64,000 nucleotides of DNA from Ashinkailepas kermadecensis (taxonomy: Eukaryota > Arthropoda > Thecostraca > Neolepadidae). How positions within the stretch are numbered: position 1 is the stretch's first letter; each line of letters begins with the position of its first letter. The notes under the pieces were generated by a model that searched no databases, was not told the origin of the DNA, and saw only the letters and a list, made by a program, of their open reading frames with translations. The DNA is taken from NCBI GenBank assembly GCA_034440615.1, contig JAOTOM010002280.1:33067-97066 (forward strand). The letters are read 5' to 3'. Both the position numbers and the translations under genes were made by a program. Positions 13,147 to 23,883 of the stretch are shown here, piece after piece.

Positions 13147-13206
<60 letters not shown>
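13147..13206. repeat. (TA)n microsatellite
   Basis: About 29 TA dinucleotides in an AT-rich context; symmetric and cruciform-prone. Confidence 0.97.
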
Positions 13207-13210
<4 letters not shown>

Positions 13211-13504
13211 CACATATATACGTACATACGTATAAGAGACCTCCGAATTAATACGGACCGTACCCATGCGAAAATGCTTCTCGTTAAATGTAGTGGTCAC
13301 CTTGTATATTTAACCAGCCCATGTCAATCGTCATACTTTAGATCACAATCTAGGTGCAGTGCAAAATATGTAGTGTACGTCATAAGCCTAGCATTCAGTT
13401 TGCTTCATGTTGTGGTCCAGTGTCTCCCTCCCTTTCCCCCTCGCCACTTCGGATCCTTTCCCCATGCAATCTATTGCTGCGTTTCGGACGCGTACTGATA
13501 TATG

Positions 13505-14104
13505 ACTAGTGGCTTAGTACAGCACATCTGGCCTGTATTTATGTATGCCTGGTGACTTAGTACAGCACATCTGGCCTGTATTTATGTATGCCTGGTGACT
13601 TAGTACAGCACATCTGGCCTGTATTTATGTATGCCTGGTGACTTAGTACAGCACAGCTGACTTGTGCTTGTGTATGCCTATCTCATCTGACGTGTGCTTA
13701 TATCATGCTGGTCATCCAGTAAGACACAGTGGCGTTCGTTCATATATGCTTCGTGACGCACTACAGCACATCCGACGTGTGTTTATATGCCTCGTGACTA
13801 GTGCAGCACATCGGATGTGTATTTATGTCTAGATAGTGATCCGGTCCAGTACATGCGCCGTGTGGTCATGTACGACTCGTGATCCAGTGCAGCACATCCG
13901 TGTGTTTATGTAGCTCTGGACCAGTACAGCACATCTGAAGCTACCCAGTGTAGCATATATGTGCGTTTACGTAGCTCTTGACCAGTACAGCACATCTGAA
14001 GCTACCCAGTGTAGCGCATCTGACGTGTGTTTATGTAGCTCGGGACCAGTACAGCACACCTGAAGCTACCCAGTGCAGCGCATCTGACGTGTGCTCCTCG
14101 TTGA
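13505..14104. repeat. Degenerate 43-60-bp array ending at the exon 1 acceptor
   Basis: Units share TAGTACAGCACATCTG, GTGTTTATGTA and GTGACTCAG-like bits. The three left units (13512-13650) are nearly identical at about 54 bp. Towards the exon the unit becomes CCAGTGCAGCGCATCTGACG. The last unit runs into the acceptor TTGACAG. Confidence 0.85.
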
Positions 14105-14107
14105 CAG

Positions 14108-14310
14108 ACGGTCTGAACGAGGTGTCGGCTGTGCTGGAGCTGCAGGTGCGCATGGTCACCAGGGAGATGCTGTACAACTCGGTCACCGTGCGCCTGGACG
14201 AGATGACGTCCACCGCCTTCCTCAGCCCCAACCTGTTCTCGTTGTTCAAGGACGGCCTGGCGGCCGTTCTGTCCGTGCATCGGCAGCAGATCGTCATCTT
14301 CAACGTCCAG
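14108..14310 (+). CDS. stan: stan exon 1 of window: post-cadherin conserved block, first half
   Basis: Residues 1-68 of the partial protein. It begins with the last two bases of a split Asp codon after acceptor TTGACAG and ends in phase 0 before donor GTAACG. The stretch SVTVRLDEM followed by AFLSPNLFSLF and ending IVIFNVQ is the strongly conserved extracellular block that follows the last cadherin repeat in Stan/CELSR. The exon supplying the first base of the Asp codon, which should carry cadherin sequence, was not found upstream in the window. The last 27 coding bases and the donor are repeated seven times in the intron behind it. Confidence 0.93.
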
Positions 14311-14630
14311 GTAACGCCGTTAGAGCGCCAGCAGGTCATGATCTTCAACGTCCAGGTAACGCTGTTAGAACCCCAGCAGATCGTCATCTTCAACGTCCAT
14401 GTAACGCCGTTAGAGCCCCAGCAGATCGTTATCTTCAACGACCAGGTAACGCCGTTAGAGCGCCAGCAGGTCATGATCTTCAACGTCCAGGTAACGCCGT
14501 TAGAGCGCCAGCAGGTCATGATCTTCAACGTCCAGGCAACGCTGTTAGAACCCCAGCAGATCGTCATCTTCAACGTCCATGTAACGTCGTTAGAGCCCCA
14601 GCAGATCGTTATCTTCAACGACCAGGTAAC
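14311..14630 (+). repeat. 45-bp array made of exon 1 end plus its splice donor, 7 copies
   Basis: Each unit is GTAACG-CGTTAGAGC followed by a copy of the last 27 coding bases of exon 1, ending CTTCAACGTCCAG or a variant. GT dinucleotides in donor position occur at 14311, 14356, 14401, 14446, 14491, 14581 and 14626; the copy at 14536 is changed to GCAACG. The unit is 15 codons and open, translating to VTPLERQQVMIFNVQ variants. Confidence 0.97.
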
Positions 14631-15535
14631 TTTGACAGGAAATCGTAGACGTAGACAGAGCTCAGTTAGCAAGCATCTACAGTGCGATATAGTGATAGGT
14701 CTACACGTCTTGCTAGCTTCCTTAGCTCACTCCCAAGAAATATAGCAGCGTTCAGTGAATTGCCGTATGCCACCGTTGTTAAGTAGCCAAATTCAACGTC
14801 CATCTCATGTGGTTTGTTTGGCAATCCTGGACATTCGATAAATCCTTCGCCGCACAACTCAAGATGTTCTCTTTGTCACTCAGCGAAGTTATTAATCCAT
14901 CGCTGGATATTGTTGTTGGGTATCTATTGTTGGGTTTGGCATATTCATCTATTGTTTCATCTATGCTTGTAGTATTTCACCTAGCATTAGTACAGCTTGG
15001 CTGCTGTGTCGGCCCTCCGGAAGCTTGATCGTGTTGACGCTGCGGTTCTATAGGGCATCTTTTTTACGTACTCTCTTGTGTCTCCCTGTCTGCACCTTGC
15101 AGTCAATCTATGAGGCCGTCAGCATTCACCACCAGCCGGATAACACCTGCCCCGAACTCTTCCCACGGCCCCATAGCTGCGCGGATCGGCTGTTGGATCT
15201 GATCGCGGGTCGCCACTGCACCGACTTATCCTCGCGGGCCTCACCATCAGCCGGATGTGGCGAACTATAATCTGCTATGCTCCCTTAGGCATATCCCTGA
15301 GCTGTATTAAATTATCAGGATCACTATCACTATCACTGTCCTGCTCTGCATCTGGATTAGCATGTTAATTCGTGCTTGGGTATGTGTCTTGATCAGCGCT
15401 ATATCCAATATTCCAGCTATTATTTTTGCTTCTATCGTGGTTCAGTGGGTTAATTTTGTTTGCCTATCTAACGAGATTAATATCGTGGACAAAGTATAGC
15501 TGGATATCTCGATTTGTATCTGTCTCGATATATGT
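14631..15535. other. Intron 1 unique sequence
   Basis: No exon is expected here, because exon 1 and exon 2 join directly in the family wording. An open stretch near 15103-15268 lacks family similarity. Nothing else recognised. Confidence 0.6.
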
Positions 15536-15831
15536 ATCGGTATTTGGCTCGGTACCTGGTGGACCGCTACCCACATTAGTGCATGGGTCAATATCTGGAT
15601 CAGTATCTGGCCCAGTATATGGGCCATTATCCGCATTAGCACTTGGGTCAGCATCTGAGTCAGTATCTGGGTCAGTATATGGATCAGTATCTGGGTCAGT
15701 GTATGGATCAGTACGTGGGCCAGTATCTGGATAACCAGTACGTGGGCCAGTATCTGGATCAGTACCTGGATCAGTATATGGACCACTATCCGCATTAGTA
15801 CATGGGTCAGTATCTGCGTCAGCATCTGGGT
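15536..15831. repeat. ~12-bp degenerate repeat (CAGTATCTGGGT)
   Basis: CAGTATCTGGGT / CAGTATATGGAT alternate loosely, forerunner of the 48-bp array to its right. Confidence 0.85.
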
Positions 15832-16310
15832 CGTTCTATTGGTCAGTATATGTGCCAGTACATCGGTCAGCATCTGGGTCGGTCTATTGGTCAGTATATG
15901 TGCCAGTACATCGGATCAGCATCTGGGTCGGTCTATTGGTCAGTATGTGTGCCAGTACATCGGTCAGCATCTGGGTCGGTCTATTGGTCAGTATATGTGC
16001 CAGTACATCGGTCAGCATCTGGGTCGGTCTATTGGTCAGTATATGTGCTAGTACATCGGTCAGCATCTGGGTCGGTCTATTGGTCAGTATGTGTGCCAGT
16101 ACATCGGTCAGCATCTGGGTCGGTCTATTGGTCAGTATATGTGCTAGTACATCGGTCAGCATCTGGGTCGGTCTATTGGTCAGTATGTGTGCCAGTACAT
16201 CGGTCAGCATCTGGGTCGGTCTATTGGTCAGTAAATGTGTTAGTACATCGGTCAGCATCTGGGTCGGTCTATTGGTCAGTATATGTACCAGTACATCGGT
16301 CAGCATCTGA
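15832..16310. repeat. 48-bp minisatellite, ~10 copies
   Basis: Units contain GTCGGTCTATTGGTCAGTAT, GTGCCAGTACATCGGTCAGC and ATCTGG. The unit is itself four 12-bp-like subunits, and 48 is a multiple of three, so frames stay open on both strands. Confidence 0.95.
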
Positions 16311-17084
16311 GCAGGGTCTGGTGCAGTGCAGGCACCAGTATGTGGGCCAATATCTGGGTCAGTGTATGGGCCAGTATCCGGGTCAGTATATTGGATAGTA
16401 GCTGGCTCAGTACATATGCCGGCACCGGCAACAGCGTCCGCTGTGGAGAGTTTGCTCCCGAAGACCTCCCGCGTTTCGTCGGCCACTCCCCGCAGACGGC
16501 AGCCCATATGACGTCACTAATTTGTGACCGATATTGCCGCGCCGACGACTGACGCAGTCGTCTCCGCCTCGGGAAATGACCCCCCTATCAACCTGGCCGG
16601 GCCGTGAGGAGGCCGTGGGGCGTAGTCAGAGCTGACCGAGTCTAGCCAGACGTAATGATCTGGTGAATACTGAATGGAGCCGTGTGACGGAGTTAATGAG
16701 CCAGTGTCTCTCCCACAGGAGAGATCCCATAGTTCATCTCAATTCAGTCGGCCCAGTGGTCGTGTTCGATGTTGCCGGCCGCGGCGTGGTGTTGCTGACA
16801 GTATAGGCCGACCAGCTGTGAGAGCCGGCGGGCGGACCAGTACCTGTTGGCGCTGACTTTCCAAACAAGTGACATTTGCATATTTGTCGAGGAGAACTGA
16901 AAGAGAATGATGATACTTTCGTTGGCTACTATGGTCGTGGACGTTCAGTTCACGTGATCCCAATCGTCTTCGTGGTATGATATATTCACGTTCAGAGGAA
17001 GGCAGTGACGATTTCGTACTGAGCGTCAGGTGCTCCACCACGTCAACACTTTTGGAGGAGCGAAGGGGAAGAACAGCTCGGTTT
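16311..17084. other. Intron 1 unique sequence
   Basis: After a tail of 12-bp units to about 16400, no repeat, RNA or exon recognised. Confidence 0.6.
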
Positions 17085-17325
17085 TTGGTCCACTCTCTCC
17101 ATGCAATAGCGCAGTTTTTGGTCCACTATCTCCATGCAATAGCGCGGTATTTGGTCCACTATCCATGCAATAGCGCAGTTTTTGGTCCACTCTCTCCATG
17201 CAATAGCGCAGTTTTTGATCCACTATCTCCATGCAATAGCGCGGTATTTGGTCCACTATCCATGCAATAGCGCAGTTTTTGATCCACTCTCTCCATGCAA
17301 TTGCGCGGTATTTGGTCCACTACTG
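17085..17325. repeat. ~34-bp minisatellite, ~7 copies
   Basis: Units GGTCCACTATCTCCATGCAA followed by TAGCGCAGTTTTT; a shorter variant (GCGGTATTTGGTCCACTATC) alternates, forming a higher-order block of about 96 bp seen twice. Confidence 0.93.
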
Positions 17326-17563
17326 GTCCCAGTCCCAGTAGCATAGCTAGGGGAGGGCGAGGCCCAAATCAGCTGACTCATTTCCTCCTCAGCAGCAAAA
17401 GCGTACATTCTCGAGTTAATATTCAAGTTAGTGAATGCTTCCTCCACGGTCAAGGTTAGGTCCTTGCATTAAGTCCTGAATCGGTCTCTGTCTGGTGAAC
17501 ACCTCTACTTCCCCAGTTGCGGGCTCGGTGCCGACTCTGACCGCCACTTGACTGTCTGCGCAG

Positions 17564-17707
17564 GACGACACGGAGGTGAAGACGCGCATCCTGAACGTGA
17601 GCTTCTCCGCCCTGCTGCCGGACTCGGGCGGCTACCTGAGTCAGCAGCACATCCAGGAGCAGGTGTACCTGAACCGCGCGCTGCTCGCCAAGCTGGCTGC
17701 CGTTCAG
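17564..17707 (+). CDS. stan: stan exon 2: post-cadherin conserved block, second half
   Basis: Residues 69-116, exactly 48 codons, phase 0 at both ends; acceptor GCGCAG, donor GTAATG. It reads DDTEV, then ILNVSFSALLP and QVYLNRALLAKLAAVQ, which continues the family wording directly after IFNVQ of exon 1 (CELSR proteins read IFNVQDDTD here). The join therefore needs no exon between 14310 and 17564. Confidence 0.95.
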
Positions 17708-17819
17708 GTAATGTGGGACGATCGCCGCCGTCCAGTGAGGGCCCGTAATCTCTGCAACACAGCGTGCGGTGTGCACTGTACACAGACCCTGTGGTTGTCT
17801 CTGTGACTGTCACCGCCTG

Positions 17820-18085
17820 TGACCGGCTGTAACGGCTGTGTGTGAGACTCTTCTGCGCCGACAAACCAAACACGCTGCAGTTGAGTTGCTGCGGCCGTCA
17901 CGGCTGTTTGTGACTCTTCTGTGCCGACAAACGAAATACGCCGTAGGTGAGCTGCTGCGGCCGTCGCACGGCTGTTTGTGACCCCTCTGCGCCGACAAAC
18001 CAAACACGCTGCAGTTGAGCTGCTGCGGCCGTCACGGCTGTTTGTGACTCTTCTGCGCCGACAAGCCAAACACGCTTGTTTACCC
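17820..18085. repeat. ~66-bp minisatellite, ~4 copies (intron 2)
   Basis: Units share TTGTGACTCTTCTGCGCCGA, CAAACCAAACACGCTGCAGT and GCTGCGGCCGTCACGGCTG. Confidence 0.92.
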
Positions 18086-18299
18086 TGAACACTCGCCCAT
18101 CCCACTGAGCCGTGCGCGCTCGGACGTCGGATGACTTCCACAGGCCGCAGCTGTTTATCTATTGCTGATGTGATGCATGTCCGACTGACAGACGAACATG
18201 ATGCTCAGCTGGGAATGCCGCTCGGCGGGGTGTAGACGTTGCTACCGACGCGCCACGAGCACACCTCGCTGCATGCTAATGGTGACTGGGCAGAAATGT

Positions 18300-18591
18300 G
18301 GAGTCCTGCCTCCCTCTGTTCTCCTCCCTCTCTCTCTCTCTTTCCTTACATCCATTAACATTCGTCTCAACTCTCTCCTCTTGCTCGTGCATTTTCTCCT
18401 CCTTGCTTCCATTATTTCTTCTTTTTGCAAGCGTTTCATTTCTTCTATCGTCCATGCCTCCCTTCCATTCTCTCCACTCTTTCCGTATCATGTCACACCC
18501 CTTCTCTGTCTTTCTCTTCATTCTTCATTCCTTTTTGCCTACCGTTTTCTCACCGGCCTCTCCATTGTACTTCACCACCCCTGCTTATCCC

Positions 18592-18623
<32 letters not shown>

Positions 18624-18955
18624 CTATCAACTTGTATATCTTTATCTCTATTTCTCGCTCCCTTTATCTTCATGTTTCAATTTCCCTTTCTCTGTTTCTT
18701 TCTCATGCTCATTCTCCTTCTATTTCACTTTTTATTTCTTTTATCTTTCTCTTTCTGTTTCTCTTTCTCTTTGTCTTTCTCTTTCTCTTTCTCTTTCTCT
18801 TTCTCTTTCTCTTTCTCTTTCTCTTTCTCTTTCTCTTTCTCTTTCTCTTTATATTTCTCTTTCTTTCTTATCTCTATCTGTCTCTGTCTCTGTCTCTGTC
18901 TCTGTCTCTGTCTCTGTTCCTCGCTCTCTTCCCTTTTTATATGTCCCCCTCCCCC
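18300..18955. repeat. Long polypyrimidine (CT-rich) tract with (CTTTCT)n
   Basis: About 650 bases overwhelmingly C and T on this strand. Core (TTTCTC)n at about 18770-18850 and (CTCTGT)n at 18880-18920. Three forward frames give Ser/Leu/Phe-rich pseudo-proteins. Homopurine-homopyrimidine DNA of this sort can form triplex structures. Confidence 0.95.
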
Positions 18956-20088
18956 GCCTGGCATCGCTGGAGATAAAAGACAAAAACGAGTGTCGGTGGC
19001 GACCACCCGTCAGCAGTGCCGTCAGCAGTGCCGTCAGCAGGACTCAGCCAGCTCCGCCGGTGTTGGACCCGTGGTTCCGTCATGTAGCGTGGCAGTCTGT
19101 CGCCATCGACCCCGAATGGCCCGAAGCACAGGGACAGACACCTGTCATGTGACCTCGCTGTCGGTGCGAGCCCATGACCAAGTAGTCTGTCATGACCACA
19201 TGGAGATTGGTCACGAATGTGCATAGCGTTTATTTTTTGGAGGGGCTCGGGTCTCTCCAACAAGTACACATTTGAACGTGGAACCGCATGACCCAGCCCA
19301 TACAGTGCGATTCGTATTCATTGACTGTAGCCTTACTGGGGTCCCGCAATGAATTATTGAATGGTGTCGAGTTCTTGAATGCTATCGAGTACTGCATAAG
19401 TAGATTATGACTTCAGCAAAGCGTTGCATTCCAGGCTAGTGGCGACTTCGATAGATGAGTGCACGCCAAGTCATTAGTAAAGCGGACTTTGTATGCATGA
19501 CATCTATGGTTGACAGTTACACTTCCCGGATAGTGCACACATGGATGCCTGCCCGCGAGTCGTTTCAACTCCCACGTTAATACCGAGAGTTCCGCACATC
19601 GAGTGCATTATTGAGCGCTGCAGTGTCAGGCGAGAGGCTTGGCGGTGCGCGGGCGTCCCTCGGCTCCCGTGTTGTGCGGCACCATCCGGCCAGAACCCCC
19701 CCCGACTGTGTTGCGCCGCGCGGGCAAACATGCTGCGACCAGCCCGCCGCCGCAGCATAAAACAGCAGCACGTCGCCGTCTCATTGGGAGCTTGTTTACG
19801 GTAGCGACTGGTTCGCGAGCAGCAATGCGACAGAAACAGCTGGCCGACGGGAGCGAGTAGCTGGCCGTCGCCGGAACAGGTCGGCACACGATGGACCAAC
19901 AGCACCGCGACCATGGTGCCCGCCTGCCGAAATGCAAAGTGAACCGCTTTTTTTGTTCTCCGGTGATAAAGGTGTACTATTTCGCGGTTTGTCATTTCGC
20001 AGTTGGACGTTCAATTCATTCATTTATCACACCTATGTAGCCGGGAATTTTTCAACAGGGCACATCCATAATAATTGTCGAAGCCTGC
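18956..20088. other. Intron 2 unique sequence
   Basis: Includes a GC-rich patch at 19600-19860 with open frames on both strands, none resembling a known family. Small GCCGTCAGCAGT repeat at 19012-19042. Confidence 0.55.
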
Positions 20089-20280
20089 AGGTGTATCGCT
20101 GTATTCATGTAGGGTGAGCTAGCACCTGTGCCTTAGTGTGACCTTGCATATAGAGTGAGCTACCCCCTGTGCCTTAGTGTGATCTTGCATGTGGGGTGAG
20201 GCCAGTACCTGTGCCTTAGTGTGAGCTTACATGTAGGGTGAGCCATCCCCTGTTCCTCAGTGTGACCTTATATGGTGGAT
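20089..20280. repeat. ~41-bp repeat, 4 copies
   Basis: Units share GTGAGC and CCTGTGCCTTAGTGTGACCT plus TGCATATAGG. Confidence 0.88.
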
Positions 20281-20499
20281 GTGTAAATTTATCAAAGTGT
20301 GCTACCATTTGATTTGACGACACTAAACCAAGCCAATGCATACAGTACTGAATTATGAAGTGAAGAGCTGCCTTATGATGCAAACAAGCAGAGAACAAGA
20401 AGTAGATAGTAAATTAATTAGATAATATTGGCCTTGAAGATAAACTGATATCGAGACCAAGATCACTGTCACCCTAGAACAAGAGAGCACCTATATGTT

Positions 20500-20790
20500 A
20501 TATATAGTTTCGGCTCAATGCACTAGTAACTTTGGGCGTTCTAGCGTTCCCTCTCGTTTGACCTTTAATTTGACCCTGGAGGTCAGCTGCTATCGAAACA
20601 AAAATTACTGCCATCCTGGAAAGGGAGTCGATCTATACGTTGAAACTAATGTTTCGAAATATACTGATAACTTTGGACGTTCTGGCGTCACCCGTCCATT
20701 GGCCTTGCATTTGACCTTCAAGGTCATCAGATATCGTACAGCAGACATCGGGTTCATAAATATCTCGACCAGCTGGACCTGGAGCCAGGT
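20500..20790. repeat. Two diverged ~140-bp tandem units
   Basis: Each has AACTTTGG-CGTTCT-GCGT, a GTTTGACCTT / TTTGACCTTGGAGGTCA core and CATCCTGGAAAGGGA-like sequence. They are about 150 bp apart and diverged. They look like satellite-type or mobile-element-derived units; a family cannot be named. Confidence 0.6.
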
Positions 20791-22360
20791 TTTGGTAGAA
20801 ATTGGAGCTAGTATTTGAATCCGAATACGGATACGTCGCTAACTTCACGGATGTGCCAGCAAGCACTTTTACAATGTGTCATCCAAGAACATCATCATCC
20901 ATTGTGCATTTCATGCTCCAGGGCATTATTTGTCACAAGTTGGAGACTTGGAATAAAAGACTGGTATGGCAAGCAGCGGCGTAGGCAGAATTTGTGGATC
21001 GGCATAGCTCCCTTCCCCTAAAGAATGTCAATGTTCCTCAGAGTTATACCAATTTTTTTCAGATTCGCCAAATAATATTTTCGAATTTGAGATGTCTTCC
21101 TAATCCAGTAAAAGTAGTGTGATGTGTCACACCGATATATGTATGTGTTTATGCATTTATGCGTCTCCTACGTTTGCTGTAACGGATACCCTGGTCACTC
21201 ATTGGAAGTCTCCCCTACTATTAATTTGTTTTTCAGCTATGCGTCAACCAACGTCATTTTCCGTCAAAAACATGTCCTTCCAAAGAAAGGATGTTTTCAT
21301 TGCAGTTGGCGGCCGCCGCTGGCGGCGGTGTTTTCCGCTCGTTTAATTAAAATTGGAGTTTACCCCGTGAATGGCCTAAACTTCCAACGTAATATTGCCT
21401 GCCGCATATTCATGTTGAATTTGTTTGCATAGGTGAAGATATAGTGCCAAAATATCCCAATATGCAACACTGTGACAAATGTCAGGGTGCATTGTCTCCC
21501 TTTTTACCCCCAATTATCATATTCTAAACTCAAGAAAAATCACGACGTACATACGACAAAAATCTTTCGTTCATACTTGACCTTTCTTTCCTGGGAACGA
21601 ACGGCTCCATGGCGGTTCAACTGAACCATTCTGAGAATCATCCGTGGGTGTTTTAAATATTGCTCACGTTTTCACTTCCCATAATACTCCATTTTAGGGT
21701 GGCAATGTGGATTACCGATGGCGAAATAAATGCTTTCACATAATTAGCATTGTAGCGTTATCAGTCACCTCTGGATCAACAAAATCACATACCCTCAGTA
21801 AAACTCGATGAGCTATGGATTGTCGTTTGAATCAACGGAATCGTGTGATTCTCTACAAAAACACGAAGCCCCCCCCACTCCCCCCCCCATCGAAGCGTCT
21901 TGCAAATTCTGCAGCAGTATGACGGTAACGAGATTAGTCCTGCAGTGGTCTGGACTGATCCCAAGATATGCGCAGTAAACGATCGCAACACCACCAGGCC
22001 CACGAAGACGAAGACGAGCGTGCGATGTCGATAATGCTGTCGACAAACTCATGAAATCACCCCCCCCCCCTCCTCCCCCCTCCCCCCACACACACACTTA
22101 GCAACATTTGACATGATGTGCAACTCAAGTTATATTGCCTTCCTACAACCATATTCCTGGAAGTCCAGACGTGGACGTCGAACGTGAAATGGCAAAGGCG
22201 CGGTCCTCCTACTTCTCTGGAACTTCCAACCCAAAATTATGGTTTTTTAAAATTGTTTTGTAATTTTTTAAAAGCGGGCTACTATTACTACGCTTTCACA
22301 CTATTTCGGACGTTCTTTAGACGTTGGATTTGGCAGTGAGACGGCCGGGCACCAAGGCAG
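20791..22360. other. Intron 2 unique AT-rich sequence
   Basis: No exon or RNA recognised. Contains poly(C) runs near 21869-21887 and 22060-22087. Confidence 0.6.
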
Positions 22361-22361
22361 G

Positions 22362-22440
22362 TATCCGGTATGGTAAGTATCCGGTATGGTAGGTATCCGG
22401 TATGATAGATATTCGGTATGGCAGGTATCCGGTATGCATC
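22362..22440. repeat. ~15-bp repeat (TATCCGGTATGGTAGG)
   Basis: Five consecutive units of GGTATCCGGTATGGTA with small changes. Confidence 0.92.
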
Positions 22441-22652
22441 TCTAGACCTGGCGATCAGGCCGGGGATCAGCGACCGACAGTGTGTTTAGAGCTGAGCTCT
22501 GCTGAGGTGTCCGCTGCAGTTAGCCACTCGGTTGTGATTGGCATCTACCCGTCTGGCTGACATATCCTCTAGTTCCCTGACGTGTCCACCAGCTGACTGT
22601 CATGTCCGCCAGCTGGTATGTCCGGCAGCTGACTGACGTTTTCCATGGGCAG

Positions 22653-22827
22653 GTGTTGCCGTTTGAAGACAACCTATGCGTGCGGGAGCCGTGCCTCAAC
22701 TTCCAGAGATGCCTGACCGTGCTCAAGTTCGGCAACGCCACCGGCTTCTTGCGGAGCAGCAGCGTGCTCTTCCGACCCATCTACCCGGTGCAGACGTTCG
22801 CCTGCAAGTGTCCGTCCGATTCGGCTG
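22653..22827 (+). CDS. stan: stan exon 3: first EGF-like module
   Basis: Residues 117-174 plus the first base of a Gly codon. Acceptor GGGCAG, donor GTAAGG. It starts VLPFEDNLCVREPC and ends with ACKCPSDSAG. The segment LFRPIYPVQ is the typical CELSR insertion between cysteines of this first EGF-like domain. Phase 1 at the 3' end agrees with exon 4. Confidence 0.95.
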
Positions 22828-23125
22828 GTAAGGGATCGACTTCTACCCACTCGCAGTTGTGTCATCCCTGACTCTACGCGCTCACAGCATGTCCGTCCCT
22901 GACTGTACCCACATACATGACCGTTCCTGACTCTACCCACTCATAGCACGGCTGTCCCTAACTCTGCCCACTCACAGCATGACCGTCCCTGACTCTACCC
23001 ACTTCACAACACCGGGTTTTGAAGACACCTCAAGTCAGGCACATCAGGCTGTCCCTGACTCTATCCACCGATAGCACGGCCGCCCCTGACACTGCCCACC
23101 CACAACACGGCCGTCCCTGACTACC
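22828..23125. repeat. ~36-40-bp array starting at the exon 3 donor
   Basis: Units share CCGTCCCTGACTCTACCCAC and TCACAGCACGG. The first, most diverged unit begins within about 15 bp of the donor GTAAGG. Confidence 0.85.
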
Positions 23126-23880
23126 CACGGATCAGTAGAGATGTGTCAGTGTCTCGGTGTCCCAGCTCGACGGGTGTCGGCCGGGACGCAACTGATCATG
23201 TGCCACGTGACTTCATGACCTCGCCCCGTCTGCCAGAGCGTCGGCAGCTAGCGACCTCACTGGCGCTAACGGGTCAGCAGCTTGGATGTCCTTCTGTTGC
23301 TGGTGTCGTGCGTGGTGGTGGCAATTTGGCTACACGATAGCCACTGCTCTGCGTGCAGTGCTCGAACATTAACTGCTTGAGCCAATGAATCCCTTCTGTT
23401 GTCCATAATCCTGCGGTGTGGCCAACTGCACGAGAGGTACGATTCGCGACACGGGCGTCGCCGAGGATTTTAGTTCTGGGGGAGGGGACGAGGGGGATTT
23501 TCGGTTGATTTTTTTTCATGCAGCGCCATATGTGTAGTGCTAGATTTCACGAGGCTGGAAGACACGTTTCCCTCGCCAAGGCGACTCCTATGATTCGCGG
23601 AATTGTGCATCACTAAGTGTATTTCGTCTGTAATTTGATTCGCCACTCTCGCTAAGCAGGTTTAGTCAGAATCAGCTAATTGCATCACGATTGCCAGTCG
23701 TGTGTCGCGTCTGCGATATCTTCTGCGATGTGCCATCTCATCAGCAGAAAATCCCATCGGCAGACGCAATCTTGAACTCTCATAATCTCCACTAGACGTT
23801 TTTTAGATTGAGCAGCTTGCCTGAATGATCCTGAGAACTGAGAGGAGGCAAGCAGGTGGTAGCCGTCGCCACTAGCGCCA
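23126..23880. other. Intron 3 unique sequence
   Basis: No exon, RNA gene or repeat recognised. Confidence 0.6.
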
Positions 23881-23883
23881 GAG

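Noticed and set aside
15103..15268. Possible extra exon (acceptor-like TTGCAG, open 55 codons) between exons 1 and 2
   Set aside because: The CELSR wording is continuous from exon 1 (IFNVQ) to exon 2 (DDTEV); no family similarity and no good in-phase donor.
19504..19995. 163-residue frame on the - strand and overlapping + frames
   Set aside because: GC-rich intron patch; no recognised family and several frames open at once.
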